Source: Paraburkholderia sp. D15
GTDB lineage: Bacteria; Pseudomonadota; Gammaproteobacteria; Burkholderiales; Burkholderiaceae
DNA: 64,000 nucleotides
Reading direction: 5' to 3'
Assembly (NCBI RefSeq): GCF_029910215.1
Contig: NZ_CP110396.1
Coordinates: 3,162,001-3,226,000, forward strand
The position numbers and the translations under genes are program-made. Below the pieces are notes generated by a model. It did not search any database. It worked only from the letters and a program-made list of their open reading frames with translations, and was not told where the DNA came from. Numbering within the stretch: the first letter of the stretch is position 1; the number at the start of each line of letters is the position of its first letter. Shown here piece by piece: positions 18,499 through 27,368 of this stretch.

Positions 18499-18746
18499 AA
18501 GACCGCCTGTCGTTTCACGCATACTGCGCAGCCTGGCAACTGGCGTGCAGAATCGTCCGCATCGGCGCATCATCGGTGAGCCTGAATGCGGTGTCTTCTT
18601 TGTGATTCCCTGAAAGATTCTCTGAACGGCGCCGCCGGCCACGCTGGCTTACGCAAGCAACCGCAACGCGCGACCTGCAACCGCAAGCGCGAACAACGCG
18701 CACCGCGCGCCGTTCCTGTTCCCACCCGCCGAACAAGGAGTGTCCC

Positions 18747-20825
18747 ATGCAAAACGATCCCGCCCTCGACCAGTTGTGCATCAACACGATCCGCACGCTG
18801 GCGATGGACGCCGTGCAAAAGGCCAATTCCGGCCACCCCGGCACGCCGATGGCGCTCGCGCCGGTCGCCTATCACCTTTGGCAGAACCATCTGCGCTACG
18901 ACCCGGACGAACCGCTGTGGCCGAATCGCGACCGCTTCGTGCTATCGGTCGGACATGCGTCGATGCTCCTCTACGCGTTGCTGCATCTGACCAACGTCAA
19001 GGCCGTCGATCACGACGGCAAGCCGACCGATGGACCGGCCGTATCGCTCGACGACATCGAACATTTCCGCCAACTCGACAGCAAGACGCCCGGTCACCCC
19101 GAGTACCGCATGACCACGGGCGTCGAGACGACCACCGGGCCGTTGGGCCAGGGGCTCGGCAACAGCGTCGGCATGGCGATGGCCGCGCGCTGGTACGAGA
19201 GCCGTTACAACCAGCCCGATGCGCCATTGTTCGACTACCGCGTGTACGCGCTGTGCGGCGACGGCGACATGATGGAAGGCATTTCGCACGAAGCGGCGTC
19301 GCTTGCCGGCCATCTGAAGCTGTCGAACCTGATCTGGATTTACGACAGCAATCGCGTGACGATCGAAGGGCACACCGATCTCGCGTATAGCGACGACGTG
19401 GAGAGCCGCTTCCGCGGCTACAACTGGCACACGCTGCACGTCAACGACGCGAACGACGCCGCCGCGCTCGAAGCCGCGCTCGTCGAAGCGAAGAGCGTGA
19501 CCGACCGGCCGACGCTGATCGTCGTGCACAGCCTGATCGGTTATGGCTCGCCGCACAAGCAGGACTCGTCGGCCGCGCATGGCGAACCGCTCGGCGTCGA
19601 GGAAGTGGCGCTGACGAAGAAGGCCTACGGCTGGCCGGAAGACAAATTCTTCTACGTGCCGGACGGCGTGCACGAACGTTTCGCCGCGGGCTTCGGTGCG
19701 CGCGGCAAGGCGGCACGCGCCGAATGGGTCGCGAAGCACGACGCGTATCGCAAGCAATACCCGGATCGCGCGAAGGAACTCGCGTTGATCGACGCGCACG
19801 AACTGCCGGAGGGCTGGGACGCCGACATCCCCGTGTTCGACGCGGACCCGAAGGGCATGGCGTCGCGCGAATCGTCGGGCAAGGTGCTCAACGCGATTGC
19901 CGCGCGCATTCCGTGGATGATCGGCGGCGCGGCCGACCTGTCGCCGTCCACCAAGACCAACCTGAAATTCGAAGGCGCGGGCAGCTTCGAGGCCGACAAC
20001 TATGGCGGCTGCAATCTGCACTTCGGCATCCGCGAACACGGGATGGGCGCGGCGGTCAACGGACTCGCGCTGTCGAATCTGCGGCCGTTCGGCTCGACCT
20101 TCCTGATTTTCAGCGACTACATGAAGCCGCCGATCCGGCTGTCCGCGATCATGGAAGTGCCGGCCATCTACGTATTCACGCACGATTCGATCGGCGTCGG
20201 CGAGGACGGGCCGACGCATCAGCCGATCGAGCAACTGGCATCGCTGCGTGGCGTGCCGGGGCTGACTGTCTTGCGTCCCGGCGACGCGAACGAAGTCGCC
20301 GAAGCGTGGCGCGTGGCGCTGACGCATCCGCGCCGTCCCTCGTGCCTCGTGGTCTCGCGCCAGCCGTTGCCGACGCTCGATCGCAGCCGCTATGCGTCGG
20401 CGCAAGGCACGCGCAAGGGCGCCTACGTGCTCGCCGATGCACCCGGCGGGCAGAAGCCGCAAGTGATCCTGATGGCGACCGGCAGCGAGTTGTCGGTGTG
20501 CGTGGAGGTCTACGAAAAGCTCAAGGGCGAGGGCATTGCCGCGCGCGTGGTGTCGATGCCGTCGTGGGATCTGTTCGAGCGTCAGGACGACGCGTACCAG
20601 GAGTCCGTGCTGCCGTCCGATGTCGATGCACGTGTCGCCGTCGAACAAGCCGCGACGCTCGGCTGGGATCGCTACGTGGGACGGCTCGGCGCGCAGGTGG
20701 TGATGCATACGTTCGGCGCCTCCGCGCCGCTCGCCGATCTGAAGAAGAAGTTCGGCTTCACGCCCGAGCATGTGTATGAAGAGGCGAAGCGGCAGATAGC
20801 GCGGGTGGAGGCGAAGCGGAAGTAG
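18747..20825 (+). CDS. tkt: Transketolase
   Basis: Thiamine-diphosphate enzyme of 692 residues that moves two-carbon units in the non-oxidative pentose phosphate pathway. It begins behind AAGGAG. Visible are the start region NSGHPGTPMALAPVAYHLW, the ThDP/Mg site CGDGDMMEGISHEAASLAG, the pyrimidine-domain LHFGIREHGMGAAVNGLAL with the catalytic Glu, and HDSIGVGEDGPTHQPIEQL. Length is standard. The 3' side holds an unusual 8-bp tandem repeat in place of a recognisable terminator. Confidence 0.97.
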   Translation: MQNDPALDQLCINTIRTLAMDAVQKANSGHPGTPMALAPVAYHLWQNHLRYDPDEPLWPNRDRFVLSVGHASMLLYALLHLTNVKAVDHDGKPTDGPAVSLDDIEHFRQLDSKTPGHPEYRMTTGVETTTGPLGQGLGNSVGMAMAARWYESRYNQPDAPLFDYRVYALCGDGDMMEGISHEAASLAGHLKLSNLIWIYDSNRVTIEGHTDLAYSDDVESRFRGYNWHTLHVNDANDAAALEAALVEAKSVTDRPTLIVVHSLIGYGSPHKQDSSAAHGEPLGVEEVALTKKAYGWPEDKFFYVPDGVHERFAAGFGARGKAARAEWVAKHDAYRKQYPDRAKELALIDAHELPEGWDADIPVFDADPKGMASRESSGKVLNAIAARIPWMIGGAADLSPSTKTNLKFEGAGSFEADNYGGCNLHFGIREHGMGAAVNGLALSNLRPFGSTFLIFSDYMKPPIRLSAIMEVPAIYVFTHDSIGVGEDGPTHQPIEQLASLRGVPGLTVLRPGDANEVAEAWRVALTHPRRPSCLVVSRQPLPTLDRSRYASAQGTRKGAYVLADAPGGQKPQVILMATGSELSVCVEVYEKLKGEGIAARVVSMPSWDLFERQDDAYQESVLPSDVDARVAVEQAATLGWDRYVGRLGAQVVMHTFGASAPLADLKKKFGFTPEHVYEEAKRQIARVEAKRK

Positions 20826-20841
20826 TCCTCGATCCGTCGTT

Positions 20842-20903
20842 CGACGTACCGACGTACCGGCGTACAGACGTACCGACGTACCGACGTCGACGTACCGGCG
20901 TAT
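20842..20903 (+). repeat. 8-bp tandem repeat (CGACGTAC, about 7.7 copies)
   Basis: Eight units of CGACGTAC with single-base variants; one copy has lost two bases. It is the longest array in the window and starts 17 bases after the tkt stop codon. Each unit contains GTAC, so the array is rich in short palindromes. Confidence 0.9.
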
Positions 20904-21059
20904 CGCGCTGTGTTCTCCGCACAGTGCGCTACGCCGGACGGCGTGCTGCCGTAACGTTGATTTTTCTTTACCTATTTTTAAGAATTTCAACAAAAAACAG
21001 GCGGCAAAAATCCATCGTAAATAATATTTGTAGATTAATGTCAAAGACGTTAAATCGTT

Positions 21060-21088
21060 TTGACAATAGTTAGTCACCCTGATAATTT
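21060..21088 (+). promoter_or_regulatory. Sigma70-like promoter for the type VI effector gene
   Basis: TTGACA at 21060-21065, a 17-base spacer, then TAATTT at 21083-21088. It lies about 67 bases upstream of the GTG start, within an AT-rich block unusual for this genome. Confidence 0.6.
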
Positions 21089-21154
21089 CGCCACCCTTCT
21101 GCGCGCAATTTAAGCGCGCATTCGCTAACGTGGAATAAGCATTCAGGGGTTGTC

Positions 21155-23380
21155 GTGAATTACACCAGCGCGCGCGTCGAGCCGCCGCGTATCGTCGTCG
21201 CGCAGGGGACGGGCGTGACGTTGCTCAGCAACAGCAGGTTCGTCTGCGTGATGCAGCAGCCATTGCCCGGCGTCGTCATCTTCGTGCACGGCGTGAACTC
21301 CGAGGGCGAGTGGTTCGAGGCGGCGGAGAAGGGACTGTGTCTCGGTCTGAACCGGCGCCTCGCGCGACTGGACGATCAGTTGATGTACACAGGCGTGAGC
21401 GCCGGTCAGCTCTTGCCGGCGCAGTACACCGACAGTCTGACGCCCGAGGGGTTTCTGAACCCGGCCTTGCTGCCGGACAACTACATCAAGCCGGATCCTT
21501 CGTTCTCGCCGGTGATTCATTTCCGCTGGGGCTACAAGGCGAATAAGGAAGAACTGAAGGAGTACGGCGACAAGATCTTCCTGAACGAGCAGCACTATTG
21601 GGGCGGCGGTCCGTTCGCGAACGGCACGTCGAGTTTGCCCGACCTGTGGCACGAAGGACTCGACGACCGCATTTTCGGTTTCATTTCCGTGCAGGCGGTG
21701 AATCCGACCCAGCGTCCCCTGTTCCGCACGCCGCCGCGCAGTTATGCCGTGCTGGCCGCGCTGCGTCTCGCCAGGCTGGTGCGGTCGATCCGCGAGAAGC
21801 AGGCCGATGTGCCGATCACGATCGTCTGCCACAGTCAGGGCAACATGGTGGGACTGACGGCGGCGTTTTTCGGCGATGCATGGGAGCCGGTGACGGACCC
21901 GTGGGGCAAAAGCGGTCGTTGCGTCGCCGATGCCTACGTACTTGCGAATCCGCCGTACAGCGTGGCGAATACCGATACCGGCATGGATAACTGGTCGCAG
22001 CGCGGCGTCTACGATGCCCAGCATCGGCGAGGACGCGAATCGTACGACGCGCGCACGAAGACGCTCGCCGCGTTTCTCGACATCATCCGTGAACGGACGG
22101 CATTCGAAACGCCAGCTGACAGGATCGACAAGGCGATGGCGAATACCCGCACGTCGGAGAGCGGCGGCAAGCCTTATACGGCCAGCGCCGACCGGGCCGC
22201 GCATGGTTTGAACGGCCACACGCATGGACGCGTGACCCTGTATTGCTGTCCGCACGATCAGGTGATTTCCGCTGTCACGGTTCAAGGGATCGGCTGGCGC
22301 GGGTTGGGCTACATCAAGGGGAAGCCCACCCAGGAACTCGACGATATTCGCGCCAGCGGCGTGTTGACGCAGCGTGTGTTCGCGAGCGGCTTTCCGGTGG
22401 GGCAATACGCCGAGTACCACTACTGGGAAAACGACTGGCGTTACAAAAAGGGAAAGACATCGGGGTTCTGGTTTCCGCCTTCGCCGCCGGCTCGATACGG
22501 CCTCACACGCGCGTGGAGTTCGAACGAAAACTACGTGGCGAAGTTCGCCTCCACGGCGGCGGCGCCCGTGCTTTATGTCGTGACCCTGGCCACCTCGGCG
22601 CTCGATCTGTTTCAGGTCAACGCCAACCCGCCGAAAGACTGGACGGTCCTGTGCGATGCCCCGCCGCTCGACGAACCGTTTACGCCCAAGGCATTGCTGT
22701 ACGGCAATGCGGTATCGGTCTGCGACGGCGATCATGCCCACAGTGAATTCAACGAAGGCAACGATCCGCCCGCAGCCTCACGGAATGCGCACAAGCCAAA
22801 AAAGGCAGAGAGCGATCCGTACGACCGGTACGAGATCAAACAGAAAGATCAGGAGGCGATCGGCAACGTCGACAGCGAGGCGTCGCAGCGCTACGAGGAT
22901 CACGCGATTCTGCGCATGCGTGCGCGCAGGCAGGGCAATGCCGGGTGGGTGGATAGCGAAGGCAACGTGATTGGCGAGGATGGCAAGAGCCAGATGCCGG
23001 AGGGCTACGAGGCGTGGCACAACGAACAGATCACCGGCATCCTGGACGATGGCCGCAGGAACAATCCAACCAATCACTCGACCATCATGACGAACCCGAT
23101 GCATGCGGAAAAGGCGCTGGCTTATGACGTGGCGATCGGGCTGTGTTACCTGTCGCCGCAGCAGTGGGAGGATTTGAGGGTCGAGGCGGATTGGCGGCTT
23201 GGGAAGGGAATGGACGATGACAATCCGAACAAGAAATACTGGGAATACTTCAACAATGGATCGATGGGCGGGGTTTCGTTATCGCAATGGGTTGGAGGAG
23301 ATGGCGAGGCACGCCGACCGGAAAAGATCGTCGACGAACGCGAAGGTCAGTTCTATCTGAAGGTCGGGGGTATCGCATGA
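21155..23380 (+). CDS. Type VI secretion lipase effector, Tle3-like (alpha/beta hydrolase, DUF3274)
   Basis: Protein of 741 residues. The N-terminal half is an alpha/beta hydrolase with VVIFVHGVNSEGEWF near residue 40 and the nucleophile motif TIVCHSQGNMVG, Ser227. D368 in TLYCCPHDQVISAV is a candidate acid. The C-terminal part carries the DUF3274-type NHSTIMTNPMHAEKALAYD, whose His is a candidate for the triad. No signal peptide, as expected for a type VI cargo. The GTG start follows AGGGG. Its stop overlaps the next gene by four bases; in Pseudomonas, tle3 is likewise beside tla3. Assignment is by motif and gene pair. Confidence 0.8.
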   Translation: MNYTSARVEPPRIVVAQGTGVTLLSNSRFVCVMQQPLPGVVIFVHGVNSEGEWFEAAEKGLCLGLNRRLARLDDQLMYTGVSAGQLLPAQYTDSLTPEGFLNPALLPDNYIKPDPSFSPVIHFRWGYKANKEELKEYGDKIFLNEQHYWGGGPFANGTSSLPDLWHEGLDDRIFGFISVQAVNPTQRPLFRTPPRSYAVLAALRLARLVRSIREKQADVPITIVCHSQGNMVGLTAAFFGDAWEPVTDPWGKSGRCVADAYVLANPPYSVANTDTGMDNWSQRGVYDAQHRRGRESYDARTKTLAAFLDIIRERTAFETPADRIDKAMANTRTSESGGKPYTASADRAAHGLNGHTHGRVTLYCCPHDQVISAVTVQGIGWRGLGYIKGKPTQELDDIRASGVLTQRVFASGFPVGQYAEYHYWENDWRYKKGKTSGFWFPPSPPARYGLTRAWSSNENYVAKFASTAAAPVLYVVTLATSALDLFQVNANPPKDWTVLCDAPPLDEPFTPKALLYGNAVSVCDGDHAHSEFNEGNDPPAASRNAHKPKKAESDPYDRYEIKQKDQEAIGNVDSEASQRYEDHAILRMRARRQGNAGWVDSEGNVIGEDGKSQMPEGYEAWHNEQITGILDDGRRNNPTNHSTIMTNPMHAEKALAYDVAIGLCYLSPQQWEDLRVEADWRLGKGMDDDNPNKKYWEYFNNGSMGGVSLSQWVGGDGEARRPEKIVDEREGQFYLKVGGIA

Positions 23381-24858
23381 GTGCCTTGATATCGACATGG
23401 CCTCGCAGGATGGCGCTTGCCGCGCTGACGATGATGCTGGCTGCCATCGTCATGGTTGAGTTGAGTATGAAGTTCGGTCCTGTACCGATTTCGGAATTGA
23501 CAATGGGAGATTGGATGAAACGATTGATTCTTGTGCCGGGCCTGCTGGCCTTCGTAACGTTTGTATTCACCACAGTCGTCATGCAGACATCCGCGCGGGC
23601 TACCAATCTGGAAGCGGAAGTACAAACAAAGACAGTCGAAGCTGATCCTGCAGAGTCCTTTATGGCGCAGATTGTCGGTCTCGAATGGCTCAACCCGTTG
23701 CAACGGCGCGACTATCCGACCGAATGGCAGATCCTGTGGACAATGGGGCTTGTCAAACCGAACCAGAACGACGATATGGTACAAACGATGCCTGAAAAAT
23801 TTGCATCTTTCGGGTCAATTGGCGCGCTCGTCTACGGTAATCACGGTACCGAGACTTTCAAGGGTTTCTATCACAAGTACGTTGAAGAACTACTCGGCAA
23901 ATTCGGCGACCGTTATGCGTTGAACGCCAAGTATTTCTACACGGTCAAGCCGGACAACAAAAAAGACTGGCGAGAGCTCGCCGGCATCCACGTCGAGTTC
24001 GCCATTCCCGACCGGCTCGATCCGCTGGAAGCGCAAACCTATCTCCGCAAGAAAATCACCAGCGAATTCTGCATCGGCAGTCGAGGATTCCCCACGCTAT
24101 GGAGCCGCGACACGCCGCCCGACGTGCACGTCACCCCCGGCGGCCCCAACGCCGGTTTCACCTCGCTGAACAACGCGCTCGACTACCTGCAAGCCAACCC
24201 CGACAAAAGCGTCTGGGTAATGAATTGGGACGCGCCGGGCTTTCCACCCAGGGACGGCCAGCTGAACGAGAACATGGTGCTGCTGTTCCTCGCCGGCCCG
24301 AACTTCAAGACCGAGCGTGCGCCGCTCGCATGGATCGGCCGCGCGGCCACCGGCGACGTGCAGTCCTTCGAACGCAAAGTGGGCACGACGCGCGCCGTCG
24401 AAGCGTGGAAAGCCACCATCGCACAAGCGGCTCACCACGCGAACGTGCCAACAACGCAGATCGAGCACGTGATCTACGACGCAGGCATGGGCAGCGAGGT
24501 TTCATCGGAACGTATCGGCTCGCTCGCCCGCACGTTGACGGAAACGTTGCTGGAGTTCGACTACCAGAAACAGACCTTCAACACACCGCGCCTGCTCGGG
24601 GACATGGGCGCGGGCACCGCCTTGACCAATGTGGTGCTGGCGATCGGTCGCGCCAATCATTTCGGCGAAACCGTACTCGTCGCCGGCACGACGGACGCCG
24701 ATCATCCTGTCGCCGTGGTCGTCACGCCACCGCCGCAGGTTGTCCCCATCGATCCGAACGCCGACTGGTTCCGCGCGCGTGGCGAGAACAACGCCTATCT
24801 GCCGTGGTGGGGACGTCGTTACGACTCGAAGTACGGTATGCAAGGATTTTCGTGGTGA
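23377..24858 (+). CDS. Type VI lipase adaptor, Tla3-like (DUF2875)
   Basis: Protein of 493 residues with two N-terminal hydrophobic segments (MALAALTMMLAAIVMV and LILVPGLLAFVTFVFTTVV), then a large soluble domain. The ATG sits in an ATGA overlap with the effector stop, so translation is coupled. Features include WLNPLQRRDYPTEWQILWTMG, GIHVEFAIPDRLDPLEAQTYL and a C-terminal FHFGETVLVAGTT-like stretch. In P. aeruginosa the DUF2875 protein Tla3 loads Tle3 on its VgrG; the same job is likely here. The family call is from recall of sequence features and synteny. Confidence 0.72.
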   Translation: MSALISTWPRRMALAALTMMLAAIVMVELSMKFGPVPISELTMGDWMKRLILVPGLLAFVTFVFTTVVMQTSARATNLEAEVQTKTVEADPAESFMAQIVGLEWLNPLQRRDYPTEWQILWTMGLVKPNQNDDMVQTMPEKFASFGSIGALVYGNHGTETFKGFYHKYVEELLGKFGDRYALNAKYFYTVKPDNKKDWRELAGIHVEFAIPDRLDPLEAQTYLRKKITSEFCIGSRGFPTLWSRDTPPDVHVTPGGPNAGFTSLNNALDYLQANPDKSVWVMNWDAPGFPPRDGQLNENMVLLFLAGPNFKTERAPLAWIGRAATGDVQSFERKVGTTRAVEAWKATIAQAAHHANVPTTQIEHVIYDAGMGSEVSSERIGSLARTLTETLLEFDYQKQTFNTPRLLGDMGAGTALTNVVLAIGRANHFGETVLVAGTTDADHPVAVVVTPPPQVVPIDPNADWFRARGENNAYLPWWGRRYDSKYGMQGFSW

Positions 24859-24907
24859 CGTAACGGCACGGCGAAGCTGGCTCGATTACCCGGCGCAATT
24901 ACCCGGC

Positions 24908-25993
24908 TCAATTCGCCGGAATCGTCACCACCGGCGCCTTGCTGCTGGTATCCGCCTCGGCGAGCGCCATCAGGTTCTGCACCACCGTGAACGCGTATTT
25001 CGAATCGAAGTCGTTGCGGTCCACCCAGTACACGGACGGCCCGTACGAAATCATCACGTACACATCGTCGGGCGGCGTCTTGCCGGAACGCACGATGATG
25101 GTCGGCCGCGTCTCGCCGCCGATCAAACCCACGGTCGGTTTGGTCGACCCGTCGCTGATCCGTTCGACGGGCACCTGCACCTGGGCGCCGAGATCCGTCA
25201 GGATGCCGAGCACCGAGCGCGTCACCATCGGAATCTTGTCGCCCTTCTGCGACGCCGACGACGGCCCGTAGACGATCTCGTACGTACGCGTCGTCGCCGA
25301 CAGATGCAGCATCGTGCGCACGCGCGCGAGATCGGCGGCAGTTTGCGGCGACTCGCCGCTGGTGGCCGCGCCCATCACCAGATACACGCCCATCTGGCCG
25401 TTTTTGGCATCCGCCTGGCGCGACTCGACGTTCAGCTCGCCGGCGAGCTGCAAACGCCGCAACGCCTGCAGCAGTTCGAAAAAGCCCGGCGCGCCCGCGC
25501 TGTTCTCGCCACCGAGCGCATTGCCGTTCTGCAGGCCGCCCACCGATTGCGCGGTAATCCGCAACAGCAGATCGATCGGAATGCCGCCCTCGGCGAGCGG
25601 CAGTACCAGTGCCGGCGCGAGTGGGCGGATATAGGCGGACGCGAACGCCTCGCCGGTGGTCGGCGTGAACGTGAAGGTCGGATGGTTCGAATACGACACG
25701 CTGCCCGTCGCGAGCGCATAGCTCGGCTGGCTGCCGGAACCGGCGTTGGCGGTCGCGCCGCCGGTGGCGTCGAACGTGTACGCGGCGATGATGCTGCTGA
25801 CGGTCAGGAACGCGGGCGCATCACCGTAACGCAGACCGACCACGGCGGCGAGAATCTCGCGTTTCTTGGCGTCGCCGAGGGCGCGCGCGTAATCGACCTG
25901 ATCGGCTTTCAGACGCGACGGCCCGATATGCACGCAGGCGGAAGTCAGGCAGGCCGCGCACAACGCAGCGGCGACAGAGACGGTTCTGAGCAT
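24908..25993 (-). CDS. Lipoprotein of unknown function
   Basis: Predicted lipoprotein of 361 residues: MLRTVSVAAALCAACLTSAC ends in a lipobox with the acylated Cys. The ATG at 25993 places the signal peptide correctly, better than the TTG eight codons upstream. The mature start has LKADQVDYARALGDAKKREI and AVVGLRYGDAPAFLTVSSI, a pattern I have met in uncharacterised lipoproteins of several proteobacteria. The C-terminal half includes VMISYGPSVYWVDRNDFDSK. It is convergent with the Tla3-like gene; a role as its immunity lipoprotein is conceivable but unsupported by orientation. Confidence 0.7.
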   Translation of the reverse strand: MLRTVSVAAALCAACLTSACVHIGPSRLKADQVDYARALGDAKKREILAAVVGLRYGDAPAFLTVSSIIAAYTFDATGGATANAGSGSQPSYALATGSVSYSNHPTFTFTPTTGEAFASAYIRPLAPALVLPLAEGGIPIDLLLRITAQSVGGLQNGNALGGENSAGAPGFFELLQALRRLQLAGELNVESRQADAKNGQMGVYLVMGAATSGESPQTAADLARVRTMLHLSATTRTYEIVYGPSSASQKGDKIPMVTRSVLGILTDLGAQVQVPVERISDGSTKPTVGLIGGETRPTIIVRSGKTPPDDVYVMISYGPSVYWVDRNDFDSKYAFTVVQNLMALAEADTSSKAPVVTIPAN

Positions 25994-26231
25994 GGCAACG
26001 ACACGGGCGGACGGCAATCCGCTGAAGAATGGACCCGCAGTGGCGTAGCAGGGTGCATTCCCGCGCCGCGTGCCGGTTTGGCTCGATATGCCGAATCCGC
26101 TGATGAATAGGGCGTTGGCGGCGATTGCGTCGAACCCCGCCAGGCAGATGCCGGCGTGCAGGATGTGCCGCGGCGTTGCAAGAATTGCAGAGAAAGGGGG
26201 CCGAGGGCGCGGCGTTGATCGATGCCGCGAC

Positions 26232-27344
26232 TTAGACGGCAGCCTCGCCGAGCGTGCTGCCGCGCGTACTATCGAGTGTGCTGTCGAGCGTGTTGTCGAA
26301 TGTGCAGCGATAAGCGCGCGATTGCATCTCGGCCAGCCGGCTCAGCGTTCGTGACAGATCGTGCGCGCCTTCGAGACCCGCGAGCGCGGCTTCGATCGGT
26401 TGATCGGACGCGATGAACAGCGCCCGCTTGCGATCGTAGAAGATGTCGACCAGCCACACGAGCCGTTGCAGCGTGTGCGCCTGCTTTAGCCACTCGGTGC
26501 GGACGTTGTCGAGAATCAACCCATGCCATTGCCCGGCAAGATCCAGATAGTCGAGGTGCGAGCGGCTGGCCACGCACAGGCTCTCGAAGTCGGCCCACAA
26601 CAGCGCGGCGCCGGCCGCTCGTGCGAGCAGCGGCCGCCCGGCTGCGCTCACGGTCACGGGTTCGAGATCCACGTCGCCTTCATGACGCCGGAAGATCGCC
26701 CGCAACGCGTCGCCGCTCGATGGATCGAGCGGCGCGAAAAAGCGCTGCAGTTCCGCCGCCTCGCCGCCGAAACGGTAATCGCGCGCGCCATCGAAATGAA
26801 TCACCGTGAAGCCGCGTTCGATCTGCTCGATGGTGGGCAGAAAACGTTCGTGAAACTCGGGGTCGGGGAGCAGCGCACCCGGTGCGTAGTTCGAAGTCAG
26901 CACGACGCGCGTGCCGAGGCCGAGCGCGGTGTCGAGAAAGCGGCCCATCAGAAATGCGTCCGCGATGTCGTGCACGTGAAACTCGTCGAAGCACAGCAGT
27001 TCGGTGCCGTCGAGCCACTGTCGCGACACCGAGCCGAGCCGGTCATCGCCACGCGGTTCGGCGACGAACCGCCGGTTCATCTCGCGCAGAAACTCGTGGA
27101 AATGCAGACGCCGTTTGCGGCAGCTCGCGAGTTCGAACACGGTGTCGACCACCAGGCTTTTGCCGCGGCCCGGAAGCCCGTGGCAGTACACGCCTCGATG
27201 CGTCGTCAACCCATTCGCGGAATGCGCACGCCGGCTCGGCGCACGCAGCAACGCGACAAGCGCCGCGATCGTCTTGCGCTGCGTGGCGTCCGGTTCGATA
27301 CCGCGTTGCGCGAGCGTATCGATCACCTGGCTTGCGTCGAGCAT
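26232..27344 (-). CDS. zapE: Cell division protein ZapE (AFG1-like ATPase)
   Basis: AFG1/LACE1-type ATPase of 370 residues. Walker A is GLPGRGKS (56-63), Walker B is LLCFDEFHVHDIADAFLMGR, followed by VVLTSNYAP and the conserved WLVDIFYDRKRALFIAS. ZapE modulates the Z-ring under stress in E. coli. The last ~20 residues (NTLDSTLDSTRGSTLG) are coded by a 12-bp tandem repeat and lie beyond the usual end. It begins 24 bases after the hybrid kinase stop, in the same direction, so they may share a transcript. Confidence 0.9.
   Translation of the reverse strand: MLDASQVIDTLAQRGIEPDATQRKTIAALVALLRAPSRRAHSANGLTTHRGVYCHGLPGRGKSLVVDTVFELASCRKRRLHFHEFLREMNRRFVAEPRGDDRLGSVSRQWLDGTELLCFDEFHVHDIADAFLMGRFLDTALGLGTRVVLTSNYAPGALLPDPEFHERFLPTIEQIERGFTVIHFDGARDYRFGGEAAELQRFFAPLDPSSGDALRAIFRRHEGDVDLEPVTVSAAGRPLLARAAGAALLWADFESLCVASRSHLDYLDLAGQWHGLILDNVRTEWLKQAHTLQRLVWLVDIFYDRKRALFIASDQPIEAALAGLEGAHDLSRTLSRLAEMQSRAYRCTFDNTLDSTLDSTRGSTLGEAAV
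26254..26301 (-). repeat. 12-bp tandem repeat coding for the ZapE C-terminus
   Basis: Four units of 12 bp close to GTGCTGTCGAGC inside the last codons of zapE. They give the repeating Ser-Thr-Leu-Asp tail. Confidence 0.7.
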
Positions 27345-27368
27345 GGCGGAGAACGTCGACGAGGCGGC

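Larger units (their letters stand above)
20826..21154. other. Intergenic region: repeat array and AT-rich promoter region
   Basis: The first part is the CGACGTAC repeat array; the second part, about 20955-21110, is conspicuously AT-rich and holds a good sigma70-type promoter for the effector gene. No gene seen. Confidence 0.7.

Noticed and set aside
20842..20903. The repeat array as a CRISPR
   Set aside because: Units are 8 bp and contiguous with no spacers, and there are no cas genes.
18942..21077. A 711-residue minus-strand frame
   Set aside because: It is antisense to transketolase; the protein is an Arg/His-rich shadow.
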